NCBI GenBank assembly: GCA_964539115.1
Contig: CAZIHY010000057.1
Span: forward strand, 1-14,390
Reading direction: 5' to 3'
Length of the DNA: 14,390 nucleotides
Source of the DNA: CAKSXP01 sp964539115
GTDB lineage: Bacteria > Bacillota > Clostridia > Oscillospirales > Oscillospiraceae
Positions 5,955 to 13,173 of this stretch are shown here, in pieces. How positions within the stretch are numbered: position 1 is the first letter of the stretch; each line of letters begins with the position of its first letter. Under the pieces are notes generated by a model. That model was not told where the DNA came from, ran no database searches, and saw nothing but the letters and a program-made list of their open reading frames with translations. The translations under genes were made by a program, and so were the position numbers.

Positions 5955-8900
5955 ATGAGTAACACACCTTTTGAGTCTATAAAAATCGGGATGGCTTCTC
6001 CCGAGATGATCCTTTCCTGGTCCTCCGGCGAGGTCAAGAAGCCTGAAACCATAAACTACCGCACTTTAAAACCCGAGCGCGACGGCCTTTTCTGTGAGCG
6101 TATTTTTGGACCCACCAAGGACTGGGAATGCCATTGCGGAAAATACAAGAAGATCCGCTACAAGGGTAAGATCTGTGATCGCTGCGGAGTTGAGGTCACG
6201 CGCTCAAAGGTTCGCCGCGAGCGTATGGGACACATTCAGCTCGCAGCTCCGGTTTCCCATATCTGGTATTTCAAGGGTATCCCCTCGAGGATGGGTCTGC
6301 TTCTCGACCTGACTCCGCGTATTCTCGAAAAGGTACTTTATTTCGGCAGCTATATCGTGACCGATCCCGGCTTCACCCCGCTGCAGAAGTGCCAGATACT
6401 CTCGGAGAAGGAGTACCGCGACCTCCGCGAAAAGTATGAGGATGATTTCGACGCCGGAATGGGCGCAGAGGCTATCAAGAAGCTTCTTGCAGATATCGAC
6501 TGTGAACAGCTTTCCGCCCAGCTCCGCGCCGAACTTAAAGGAGCGTCCGGACAGAAGAAGGCGAAGCTTGTAAAGCGTCTCGAGGTCGTTGAGGCCTTCC
6601 GGCAGAGCGGCAATGATCCGACATGGATGATAATCGATGTTCTGCCTGTCATTCCGCCCGAGATTCGTCCTATGGTTCAGCTTGATGGCGGCCGTTTCGC
6701 CACCTCTGACCTGAACGACCTCTACCGCCGTGTTATAAACCGCAACAACCGCCTCAAGAGGCTCGTTGACCTGAATGCCCCGGATATAATAGTGCGCAAT
6801 GAGAAGCGTATGCTTCAGGAAGCAGTGGATGCACTGATCGACAACGGCCGCCGTGGCAGAGCTGTGACCGGCGCCAATTCACGTGCGCTCAAGAGCCTGA
6901 GCGATATGCTAAAGGGCAAGCAGGGGCGTTTCCGTCAGAATCTGCTCGGTAAACGTGTCGACTATTCCGGCCGTTCCGTCATTGTTGTTGGGCCTGATCT
7001 GAAGATTTATCAGTGCGGTGTTCCCAAGGAGATGGCTATAGAGCTGTTCCGCCCGTTCGTAATGAAGAAGCTGGTCGAGGACGGCGTTGCAAACAATATC
7101 AAATCTGCCAAAAAGATGGTAGACAAGCAGAGAACTGAGGTTTGGGATGCGTTGGAGGTTGTTATCAAGGAACATCCTGTTCTGCTTAACCGTGCGCCTA
7201 CTCTGCACCGTCTTGGTATTCAGGCGTTTGAGCCTATCCTTGTTGAGGGCCGCGCGCTGAAGCTGCATCCTCTGGTCTGCACCGCGTACAACGCAGATTT
7301 TGACGGAGACCAGATGGCTATCCATGTTCCGCTGTCTGCGGAGGCTCAGGCGGAGGCCCGCATACTGATGCTTTCCGCCAATAACTTGCTGCGTCCTCAG
7401 GACGGACAGCCGGTAACCGTTCCCACGCAGGATATGATCCTCGGCGCGTATTATCTGACCTATATCCGCATTGGCTCTGCTGAGAAGGGCGCCGAGCGTG
7501 TCTTTGTCAAGAGCGCAGGAGGCACTGACCTTCCTGAAGGCGAAATCGTCGATGCTGATTTGTTCCTTGAAAAGCTTGAGGAGGCTAAAGAGGCCGGAGC
7601 TGAACTGCCAGAGTATGCACCGGTTCACGCTTACCGCAACGCCAATGAGGCGATCATGGCATATAACGATGGTACCATCGGTCTGCATGCGCCTATCCGC
7701 ATGCGTATGACCAAGACTATCAACGGACAGCCTGTATCAAAGCTTATAAACACGTCTGTCGGACGTATTATCTTCAACGAGCCTATCCCGCAGGATCTTG
7801 GCTATGTTGACCGCTCTGACCCGGAGACCCAGTTTGACCATGAGATCAGTTTCCAGGTCGGTAAGAAGCAGCTGGGTGATATTATTGACCGCTGCATCAA
7901 TAAGCACGGCTTTACTATCAGCGCTGAAGTTCTCGACAACATTAAGGCACTTGGCTATAAGTATTCGACCAAGGGTGCGATCACTATCTCCATTGCCGAT
8001 ATGACCATCCCTGAGAAGAAGCAGATCCTGATAAGTGACACTGAGAAAAAGGTCCTGAATATTGAACGTCAGTATAACCGTGGTTTTATAACTGAGGACG
8101 AACGTTATCGTCTTGTTGTTGCCGAGTGGGAGAAGACCACTAAGGATGTAACCGATGCGCTGCAGAATTCTCTCGACACCTATAACCCCATCTACATGAT
8201 GGCGGATTCCGGTGCCCGAGGCAGCATGAACCAGATACGTCAGCTCGCCGGTATGCGCGGACTGATGGCCAACACCGCTGGTAAGACGATCGAGATTCCC
8301 ATCAAGTCCAACTTCCGTGAGGGCCTGTCTGTTCTGGAGTATTTCATCTCGTCCCGTGGCGCCAGAAAGGGCCTTGCCGATACCGCGCTTCGTACGGCAG
8401 ACTCCGGTTACCTCACCCGCCGTCTTGTCGACGTATCCCAGGATGTCATTATCCGCGATCCCGACTGCGGCACGACAGAGGGCGTCATGGCCGCTGCTGT
8501 CTATGATAAGGGACAAATTGTTCAGACGCTTGGCGAGAGCATCAATGGCCGCTTCCCGCTGGTCGACATCGTCGATCCCGAGACAGGCGAGGTGCTGTTT
8601 ACCAATGACCACATGCTTATGGCTGCTGATGCGGCTGTTCTTGAGGCCCACGGGATCGAGGCCGTGCGTATCAGAAGCGTCCTGCGCTGCGAAGCTCAGT
8701 CCGGCGTTTGCGCCAAGTGCTATGGTATCAACCTTGCGACCGGTTTGCCTGTTGATGCCGGTGAAGCTGTCGGCGTTATTGCCGCACAGTCCATCGGAGA
8801 GCCGGGTACTCAGCTGACTATGCGTACGTTCCATACCGGTGGTGTTGCCGGTGACGATATCACCCAGGGCCTTCCCCGTGTTGAAGAACTGTTTGAGGCC

Positions 8901-9689
8901 AGAAAGCCCAAAAAGATGTCTGTCCTTTCTGAGATATCCGGCAAACTCAGTTATGAGGAGACCAAGAAACCCGGTATTATCGCACTCACGGTAACCAATG
9001 AGGAAGAAGGGGAGACTCGTGCATATCCCGTTCCCGCATCTTCTGGAATACTGGTCAAGGAGGGCGAGAGGGTCGAAAAGGGACAGATGCTCACATCCGG
9101 CGCGCTGAACCCGCATGACGTTCTGCGTATTCGCGGAATTGAGGCTTGCTATAACTATATCATTCAGGAAGTCCAGAAGGTTTACCGTCAGCAGGGCGTT
9201 GATATCAACGACAAGCACATCGAGGTCATTGTCAGACAGATGATGCGCAAAGTCAGGGTAGAGGATGCCGGCGCTACTGAACTGCTCTCGGGTTCAACAG
9301 TTGACTGGAATGAGTTTAAAGCAGCCAACCGTAAGGTGGACGAACGCATCGCGGCAGGCGAACTCGATGAGCTCGGTGAGGAACTCAAGCACGCTACCTG
9401 CACGCAGATACTCATGGGCATCACTAAGGCGTCCCTGGCCACGGAGAGCTTCCTTTCCGCAGCTTCTTTCCAGGAGACCACTAAGGTTCTGACCGAGGCT
9501 GCGATCAAGGGCAAGGTCGACCATCTTGTAGGACTGAAGGAGAATGTCATAATAGGTAAGCTTATACCTGCAGGAAGCGGACTGGCCATGTACCGCGACT
9601 TCCAGTCAGAGACTGATGAAAATATCGACGCTTCCGAAGCGGATTACGTTGATCTCTCCGCCCTTGTCGGAAGAACAAACGCACTCTGA
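5955..9689 (+). CDS. rpoC: DNA-directed RNA polymerase subunit beta'
   Basis: This 1244-residue protein is the catalytic beta' subunit. The first zinc site has Cys59, 61, 74 and 77 near the N-terminus. The Mg-binding NADFDGDQ motif is at 446-453 (Asp448, 450, 452). The second zinc site has Cys838, 912, 919 and 922. The trigger-loop region starts near QSIGEPGTQLTMRTFHTGG (945-963) and continues into ITQGLPRVEELFEARKPK. There is no large insertion in the trigger loop, as usual for Bacillota. The ATG lies 3 nt after the rpoB stop, and its ribosome binding site AGGAG (5938-5942) is inside the last rpoB codons with a rather long 12-nt spacing, so translation is probably coupled to rpoB. It ends with TGA followed at once by an in-frame TAA. 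A hairpin at 9719-9753 follows. The gene looks intact. Confidence 0.99.
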   Translation: MSNTPFESIKIGMASPEMILSWSSGEVKKPETINYRTLKPERDGLFCERIFGPTKDWECHCGKYKKIRYKGKICDRCGVEVTRSKVRRERMGHIQLAAPVSHIWYFKGIPSRMGLLLDLTPRILEKVLYFGSYIVTDPGFTPLQKCQILSEKEYRDLREKYEDDFDAGMGAEAIKKLLADIDCEQLSAQLRAELKGASGQKKAKLVKRLEVVEAFRQSGNDPTWMIIDVLPVIPPEIRPMVQLDGGRFATSDLNDLYRRVINRNNRLKRLVDLNAPDIIVRNEKRMLQEAVDALIDNGRRGRAVTGANSRALKSLSDMLKGKQGRFRQNLLGKRVDYSGRSVIVVGPDLKIYQCGVPKEMAIELFRPFVMKKLVEDGVANNIKSAKKMVDKQRTEVWDALEVVIKEHPVLLNRAPTLHRLGIQAFEPILVEGRALKLHPLVCTAYNADFDGDQMAIHVPLSAEAQAEARILMLSANNLLRPQDGQPVTVPTQDMILGAYYLTYIRIGSAEKGAERVFVKSAGGTDLPEGEIVDADLFLEKLEEAKEAGAELPEYAPVHAYRNANEAIMAYNDGTIGLHAPIRMRMTKTINGQPVSKLINTSVGRIIFNEPIPQDLGYVDRSDPETQFDHEISFQVGKKQLGDIIDRCINKHGFTISAEVLDNIKALGYKYSTKGAITISIADMTIPEKKQILISDTEKKVLNIERQYNRGFITEDERYRLVVAEWEKTTKDVTDALQNSLDTYNPIYMMADSGARGSMNQIRQLAGMRGLMANTAGKTIEIPIKSNFREGLSVLEYFISSRGARKGLADTALRTADSGYLTRRLVDVSQDVIIRDPDCGTTEGVMAAAVYDKGQIVQTLGESINGRFPLVDIVDPETGEVLFTNDHMLMAADAAVLEAHGIEAVRIRSVLRCEAQSGVCAKCYGINLATGLPVDAGEAVGVIAAQSIGEPGTQLTMRTFHTGGVAGDDITQGLPRVEELFEARKPKKMSVLSEISGKLSYEETKKPGIIALTVTNEEEGETRAYPVPASSGILVKEGERVEKGQMLTSGALNPHDVLRIRGIEACYNYIIQEVQKVYRQQGVDINDKHIEVIVRQMMRKVRVEDAGATELLSGSTVDWNEFKAANRKVDERIAAGELDELGEELKHATCTQILMGITKASLATESFLSAASFQETTKVLTEAAIKGKVDHLVGLKENVIIGKLIPAGSGLAMYRDFQSETDENIDASEADYVDLSALVGRTNAL

Positions 9690-9718
9690 TAAAGGACAGT
9701 GAAATTCCTTTGACGAAA

Positions 9719-9753
9719 AATTTGCCTCCCCCGTTAATCGAGGGAGGCAAATT
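9719..9753. terminator. Strong inverted repeat after rpoC (terminator or processing hairpin)
   Basis: AATTTGCCTCCC (9719-9730) and GGGAGGCAAATT (9742-9753) form a perfect 12-bp stem. The stem can be extended by CG/CG around a TTAAT loop. On the plus strand only TT and then AATG follow, which is poor for intrinsic termination; the first T run (9780-9786) is 26 nt away. On the minus strand the stem runs directly into TTTTT (complement of 9716-9720), a better terminator arrangement, although no minus-strand gene lies to the right. It probably separates the rpoBC transcript from the str operon, as terminator or RNA processing signal. Confidence 0.6.
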
Positions 9754-9799
9754 AATGAAAAAGCATTGAAATATCTAGCTTTTTTTGTATAGAAATATC

Positions 9800-9828
9800 T
9801 TGACTATTTTTGCTTGACATGCTAAAAT
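9800..9828 (+). promoter_or_regulatory. Promoter of the str operon (rpsL-rpsG-fusA)
   Basis: TTGACT (9800-9805) and TAAAAT (9823-9828) are separated by 17 bp, with an extended -10 TG at 9820-9821. The predicted start near 9835 gives a leader of about 99 nt. A second TTGACA at 9814-9819 has no -10 box at a workable distance. The nonamer GAAATATCT occurs twice just upstream, at 9768-9776 and 9792-9800, 24 bp apart, the second copy touching the -35 box. Confidence 0.7.
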
Positions 9829-9870
9829 CTTAATCCGTGTGGTGTAATTATGCCATTTTTACGTTTTTTA

Positions 9871-9894
9871 CGGAATATTTAACGCTGTATTCCG
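9871..9894 (+). promoter_or_regulatory. Stem-loop in the rpsL leader
   Basis: CGGAATA (9871-9877) pairs perfectly with TATTCCG (9888-9894) around a 10-nt loop, followed by CAAAAATAAA. It lies about 36 nt after the predicted transcription start and 39 nt before the rpsL ATG. The 3' arm and the A run after it share TCCGCAAAAA with the rpoB leader (2131-2140). It may be a translational or stability element of the str mRNA; this is inference. Confidence 0.5.
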
Positions 9895-9933
9895 CAAAAA
9901 TAAATTTATACATCTAAAGAAAGGAGGAAACAC

Positions 9934-10344
9934 ATGCCTACTTTTAATCAGCTCGTAAGAAAGGGAAGGAAGCAGGCCACCTACAAGTCCACTTCTCCTG
10001 CAATGCAGAAGGGTCTCAACACTCTGAAGAATCAGGAGACCGACCTGTCCTCGCCTCAGAAGCGCGGCGTCTGCACCGCAGTTCGTACCTCTACTCCTAA
10101 GAAGCCGAACTCCGCTCTGCGTAAGATCGCCCGTGTTCGCCTTACCAATGGCTACGAGGTGACGGCCTACATCCCCGGTATTGGCCACAACCTGCAGGAG
10201 CACTCCGTCGTCATGATCCGTGGCGGCCGTGTCAAAGACCTGCCTGGTGTCCGTTACCACATCATTCGCGGCACCCTCGATACCCAGGGTGTTGACGGAA
10301 GACGTCAGGGTCGTTCTAAGTATGGCGCGAAGCGCCCCAAATAA
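9934..10344 (+). CDS. rpsL: 30S ribosomal protein S12
   Basis: S12 sits at the decoding centre of the small subunit. The 136-residue protein reads NQLVRKGRK near the start, then PQKRGVC (41-47), TPKKPNSALRK (54-64), GHNLQEHSV (84-92) and RGGRVKDLPGVRYH (96-109), and ends SKYGAKRPK. Compared with E. coli (124 residues) it has the roughly 13-residue insertion before PQKRGVC that is usual in Bacillota. Lys56 and Lys101, the equivalents of E. coli Lys43 and Lys88, are unchanged, so no classical streptomycin resistance is predicted. Asp102 corresponds to the methylthiolated aspartate. The ribosome binding site AAAGGAGG (9920-9927) lies 6 nt upstream of the ATG. It is the first gene of the str operon; no L7Ae-family gene lies between rpoC and rpsL. 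Confidence 0.99.
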   Translation: MPTFNQLVRKGRKQATYKSTSPAMQKGLNTLKNQETDLSSPQKRGVCTAVRTSTPKKPNSALRKIARVRLTNGYEVTAYIPGIGHNLQEHSVVMIRGGRVKDLPGVRYHIIRGTLDTQGVDGRRQGRSKYGAKRPK

Positions 10345-10352
10345 GCAATAAC

Positions 10353-10463
10353 CAACAGTTGCCCTGTTGATAATATACATTATATATATTAACCTCAGGG
10401 CGCAGCGGGGGAACATCGGTCCCGACGAAAGGAAGAGAGACCGTATTCCCACGAGTACCGATG
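10353..10463 (+). promoter_or_regulatory. Structured rpsL-rpsG spacer, possible S7 autoregulatory site
   Basis: The 150-nt spacer between S12 and S7 is unusually long for this operon and full of pairing. CAACAG (10353-10358) can pair with CTGTTG (10364-10369). Alternatively GCCCTG (10361-10366) pairs with CAGGGC (10396-10401), extended inward by TTGATA/TATTAA and TATA/TATA to about 16 bp; the two folds exclude each other. Downstream, CATCGGT (10414-10420) pairs with ACCGATG (10457-10463), and GGGAA (10409-10413) can pair with TTCCC (10446-10450), which together would be a pseudoknot. In E. coli, S7 represses its own translation by binding the rpsL-rpsG spacer; that this one does the same is inference. 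No T run follows, so it is not a terminator. Confidence 0.45.
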
Positions 10464-10494
10464 ACATCATTTCATAATGAAGGAGGGAAGCAAA

Positions 10495-10965
10495 GTGCCC
10501 AGAAGAGGTAACGTTCCCAAGAGAGAGATTTTACCTGATCCTGTTTATAACAGCGTTATGGTAACAAAGCTCATCAACAGCATCATGCTGGATGGCAAGA
10601 AGGGTGTTGCCCAGAAGGTGGTCTATGATGCGTTTGACATCATCAAGGAAAAGACCGGAAAAGAGCCTCTGGATGTTTTCACCGAAGCACTTAACAACAT
10701 TATGCCTTCTCTGGAGGTCAAGGCCCGTCGTGTCGGCGGCGCCACTTATCAGGTTCCTATCGAGGTTCGTCCCGAGCGCCGTCAGACGCTTGGCCTGCGC
10801 TGGCTCACCAACTATGCCAGATCCCGCAACGAGAAGACCATGAAGGAGCGCCTCGCAGGAGAACTGATGGATGCGAGCAACAACGTTGGCTCCGCTGTCA
10901 AGAAGCGCGAGGATACTCACAAAATGGCAGAATCCAATAAGGCATTTGCACACTTTAGGTGGTAA
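10495..10965 (+). CDS. rpsG: 30S ribosomal protein S7
   Basis: S7 initiates assembly of the 30S head by binding the 3' major domain of 16S rRNA and contacts the E-site tRNA. I place the start at GTG 10495: it gives a 156-residue protein beginning MPRRGNVPKRE, the exact usual length and N-terminus, and GGAGGG at 10482-10487 lies 7 nt upstream. The in-frame ATG at 10477 would add six residues and would put the ribosome binding site inside the coding sequence, so it is a decoy. RRVGGATYQVP (78-88) and RWLTNYARSR (102-111) are family-typical. The protein ends HFRW, whose last two codons (AGG TGG) form the ribosome binding site of fusA. Confidence 0.98.
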   Translation: MPRRGNVPKREILPDPVYNSVMVTKLINSIMLDGKKGVAQKVVYDAFDIIKEKTGKEPLDVFTEALNNIMPSLEVKARRVGGATYQVPIEVRPERRQTLGLRWLTNYARSRNEKTMKERLAGELMDASNNVGSAVKKREDTHKMAESNKAFAHFRW

Positions 10966-10971
10966 TCAGAA

Positions 10972-13044
10972 ATGGCCAGAAAATTTCCGCTTGAAAAAAC
11001 AAGAAATATCGGCATCATGGCTCATATCGACGCCGGTAAAACCACTACAACTGAGCGTATCCTTTTCTACACCGGAGTTAATTACAAGATCGGTGAGACC
11101 CATGACGGCACGGCCACCATGGACTGGATGGAACAGGAACAGGAACGCGGCATAACCATCACCAGCGCCGCAACGACCTGCCATTGGAAAGACCATCGCA
11201 TTAATATCATCGACACCCCGGGTCACGTTGACTTTACGGTTGAAGTCGAAAGATCGCTTCGCGTTCTTGACGGAAGCGTGACAGTTCTCTGCGCGAAGGG
11301 CGGAGTTGAGCCGCAGTCCGAGACTGTCTGGCGTCAGGCGGACCATTACCATGTCCCGCGCATGATATATGTAAATAAGATGGATATCATGGGCGCCGAC
11401 TTTTATCACGTTCTGGACATGATCCACGACAGACTTAAATGCAATGCTGTACCCATTCAGCTCCCCATCGGCGCTGAAGCGGACTTCCGCGGGATAATCG
11501 ATCTTGTCGAGATGAAGGCTTATATCTATTATGATGACCTTGGCAAGGACGTCCGCGTAGAGGAGATCCCCGAGGATATGGCTGATCTCGCGGCAGAGTA
11601 TCGTGAGAAGCTTATTGACGCTGTCTCGCTGTTTGACGACGAAATTATGGAACTCTTCCTCATGGAGAAGGAGATTCCCGAGCAGAAGATCAAGGATGCC
11701 ATTCGTAAGTCCACTGTCGCCGTTGACATGATTCCTGTCACCTGCGGCACGTCTTATAAGAACAAGGGCGTTCAGAAGCTGCTCGACGCTATCGTCGACT
11801 ATATGCCAAGTCCGCTTGACATTCCCGCCATCAAGGGTGTAAATTCCAAGACCGGCGAGGAAGAGGTGCGCGAGGCGGATGACAATGCTCCGTTCTCTGC
11901 ACTTGCATTTAAAATCATGACTGACCCATATGTTGGACGTCTTTCGTTCTTCAGGGTCTATTCCGGTCACCTCACTACCGGCTCCACAGTGCTCAACAGC
12001 ACTAAGGGACAGCGTGAGCGTGTCGGAAGAATTCTTCAGATGCACGCCAATCACCGTGAGGATATCGATGAGGTATACTCCGGAGATATCGAGGCAGCGG
12101 TCGGGCTGAAAAATACCACAACAGGCGATACACTTTGTGATGAGAAACACCCCATTATACTTGAATCTATGGAGTTTCCGGAGCCTGTTATCCGCGTCGC
12201 TATTGAGCCCAAAACCAAGGCCGGTCAGGAGAAGATGGGTATCGCCCTTCAGAAACTGGCCGAAGAAGATCCGACCTTCAAGACCTACACTGATGACGAG
12301 ACAGGACAGACGATAATCGCCGGTATGGGCGAGCTTCATCTGGAGATAATCGTTGACCGTCTCCTGCGCGAGTTCAAGGTCGAAGCAAACGTCGGTAAGC
12401 CTCAGGTTTCCTATAAGGAGACGATCCGAGAGGCGTCTACGGTTGACACTCGCTATTCTCGCCAGACCGGTGGTAAGGGTCAGTTTGCACATGTCAAGCT
12501 GACTATCGAGCCGAACGAGAGCGGCAAGGGATACGAGTTTATCAACAACATCACCGGCGGCGCGATTCCCAAGGAATATATTCCCGCTGTCGATCAGGGT
12601 ATTCAGGGCGCGATGCTTGGCGGCGTCGTTGCCGGATACCAGGTCGTCGACGTCAAGGTAACGCTCTTTGATGGTTCGTTCCACGAGGTCGACTCCTCTG
12701 AAATGGCCTTTAAGATCTGCGGATCCATGGCGTTTAAGGAAGCCTGTCAGAAAGCGGATCCCGTCCTGCTTGAGCCCATCATGAAGGTCGTTGTTACGGC
12801 TCCTGATGAGTTTATGGGCGAGGTCATCGGCGACATTAACTCCCGCCGTGGACAGATCGTCGCAACCGATATCCGCAACGGTACGGTTGAGGTCGAAGCC
12901 AATGTTCCGCTCAGTTCCATGTTTGGTTATGCTACCGATCTGCGCAGCAAGACTCAGGGACGCGCCAATTACAGCATGGAACCCAGCCACTATGTCGAGC
13001 TGCCTAAGTCCCTTCAGGACGAGGTAGTCGGCAAGAGAAAATAA
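10972..13044 (+). CDS. fusA: Translation elongation factor G
   Basis: EF-G is the GTPase that drives translocation of tRNAs and mRNA on the ribosome, and it also splits ribosomes with RRF. The 690-residue protein has the full G domain: AHIDAGKT (17-24), RGITI (59-63), DTPGH (81-85, His85 being the catalytic His), NKMD (135-138) and CGTSYKNKG (258-266). Domain II starts near 290, and domains III to V follow without gaps, including the domain IV segment with GSFHEVDSSEMAFK and the domain V segment GDINSRRG. The length matches canonical EF-G. The ATG lies 6 nt after the rpsG stop, and its AGGTGG ribosome binding site (10957-10962) is within the last S7 codons, so translation is probably coupled. 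The gene contains no in-frame TTA, CTA or TCA codon, a sign of strong codon selection. Confidence 0.99.
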   Translation: MARKFPLEKTRNIGIMAHIDAGKTTTTERILFYTGVNYKIGETHDGTATMDWMEQEQERGITITSAATTCHWKDHRINIIDTPGHVDFTVEVERSLRVLDGSVTVLCAKGGVEPQSETVWRQADHYHVPRMIYVNKMDIMGADFYHVLDMIHDRLKCNAVPIQLPIGAEADFRGIIDLVEMKAYIYYDDLGKDVRVEEIPEDMADLAAEYREKLIDAVSLFDDEIMELFLMEKEIPEQKIKDAIRKSTVAVDMIPVTCGTSYKNKGVQKLLDAIVDYMPSPLDIPAIKGVNSKTGEEEVREADDNAPFSALAFKIMTDPYVGRLSFFRVYSGHLTTGSTVLNSTKGQRERVGRILQMHANHREDIDEVYSGDIEAAVGLKNTTTGDTLCDEKHPIILESMEFPEPVIRVAIEPKTKAGQEKMGIALQKLAEEDPTFKTYTDDETGQTIIAGMGELHLEIIVDRLLREFKVEANVGKPQVSYKETIREASTVDTRYSRQTGGKGQFAHVKLTIEPNESGKGYEFINNITGGAIPKEYIPAVDQGIQGAMLGGVVAGYQVVDVKVTLFDGSFHEVDSSEMAFKICGSMAFKEACQKADPVLLEPIMKVVVTAPDEFMGEVIGDINSRRGQIVATDIRNGTVEVEANVPLSSMFGYATDLRSKTQGRANYSMEPSHYVELPKSLQDEVVGKRK

Positions 13045-13047
13045 CAG

Positions 13048-13076
13048 TTGCAATATATCTGCACTTCATGTAAAAT
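13048..13076 (+). promoter_or_regulatory. Possible internal promoter for tuf
   Basis: TTGCAA (13048-13053, four of six consensus bases) and TAAAAT (13071-13076, five of six) are separated by 17 bp, starting 4 bp after the fusA stop. The -10 box is the same hexamer as in the rpoB and rpsL promoters. A promoter here would allow EF-Tu to be made in excess of EF-G, as is usual. It is not strong by sequence. Confidence 0.35.
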
Positions 13077-13129
13077 ATCTACGGTTTAGTTCAGTCGGAA
13101 GTGCATAAAACGCAGGAAAAGTCTCCTGC
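13060..13129 (+). promoter_or_regulatory. Stem-loops in the fusA-tuf spacer
   Basis: TGCACTTC (13060-13067) pairs perfectly with GAAGTGCA (13098-13105) across a 30-nt loop. It is followed by a compact hairpin, GCAGGA (13112-13117) with TCCTGC (13124-13129), with a 6-nt loop. No T run follows either stem. They may be RNA processing or stability elements at the 5' side of tuf; the role is unknown. The 5' arm of the first stem overlaps the possible tuf promoter. Confidence 0.4.
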
Positions 13130-13173
13130 ACATCAATTATCACGATTTAAGATATTAAAGGAGGATATTCCAA

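Noticed and set aside
7737..9218. A 493-codon minus-strand ORF inside rpoC
   Set aside because: It lies opposite the conserved RpoC trigger-loop and second zinc regions and is explained by codon bias.
9814..9819. TTGACA at 9814-9819 as the -35 box of rpsL
   Set aside because: No acceptable -10 box lies 16-18 bp downstream; the nearest candidate, TAATTA, is 25 bp away. TTGACT at 9800 with the extended -10 fits better.
10477..10494. ATG at 10477 as the start of S7
   Set aside because: It would add MKEGSK before the standard N-terminus and place GGAGGG inside the coding sequence. GTG 10495 has the correct spacing and gives the family length of 156.
10966..13053. A 695-codon ORF on the minus strand covering all of fusA
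   Set aside because: It is the exact codon-aligned antisense of fusA, which matches EF-G motif by motif. It arises because fusA avoids TTA, CTA and TCA codons. The antisense protein has no recognisable features.
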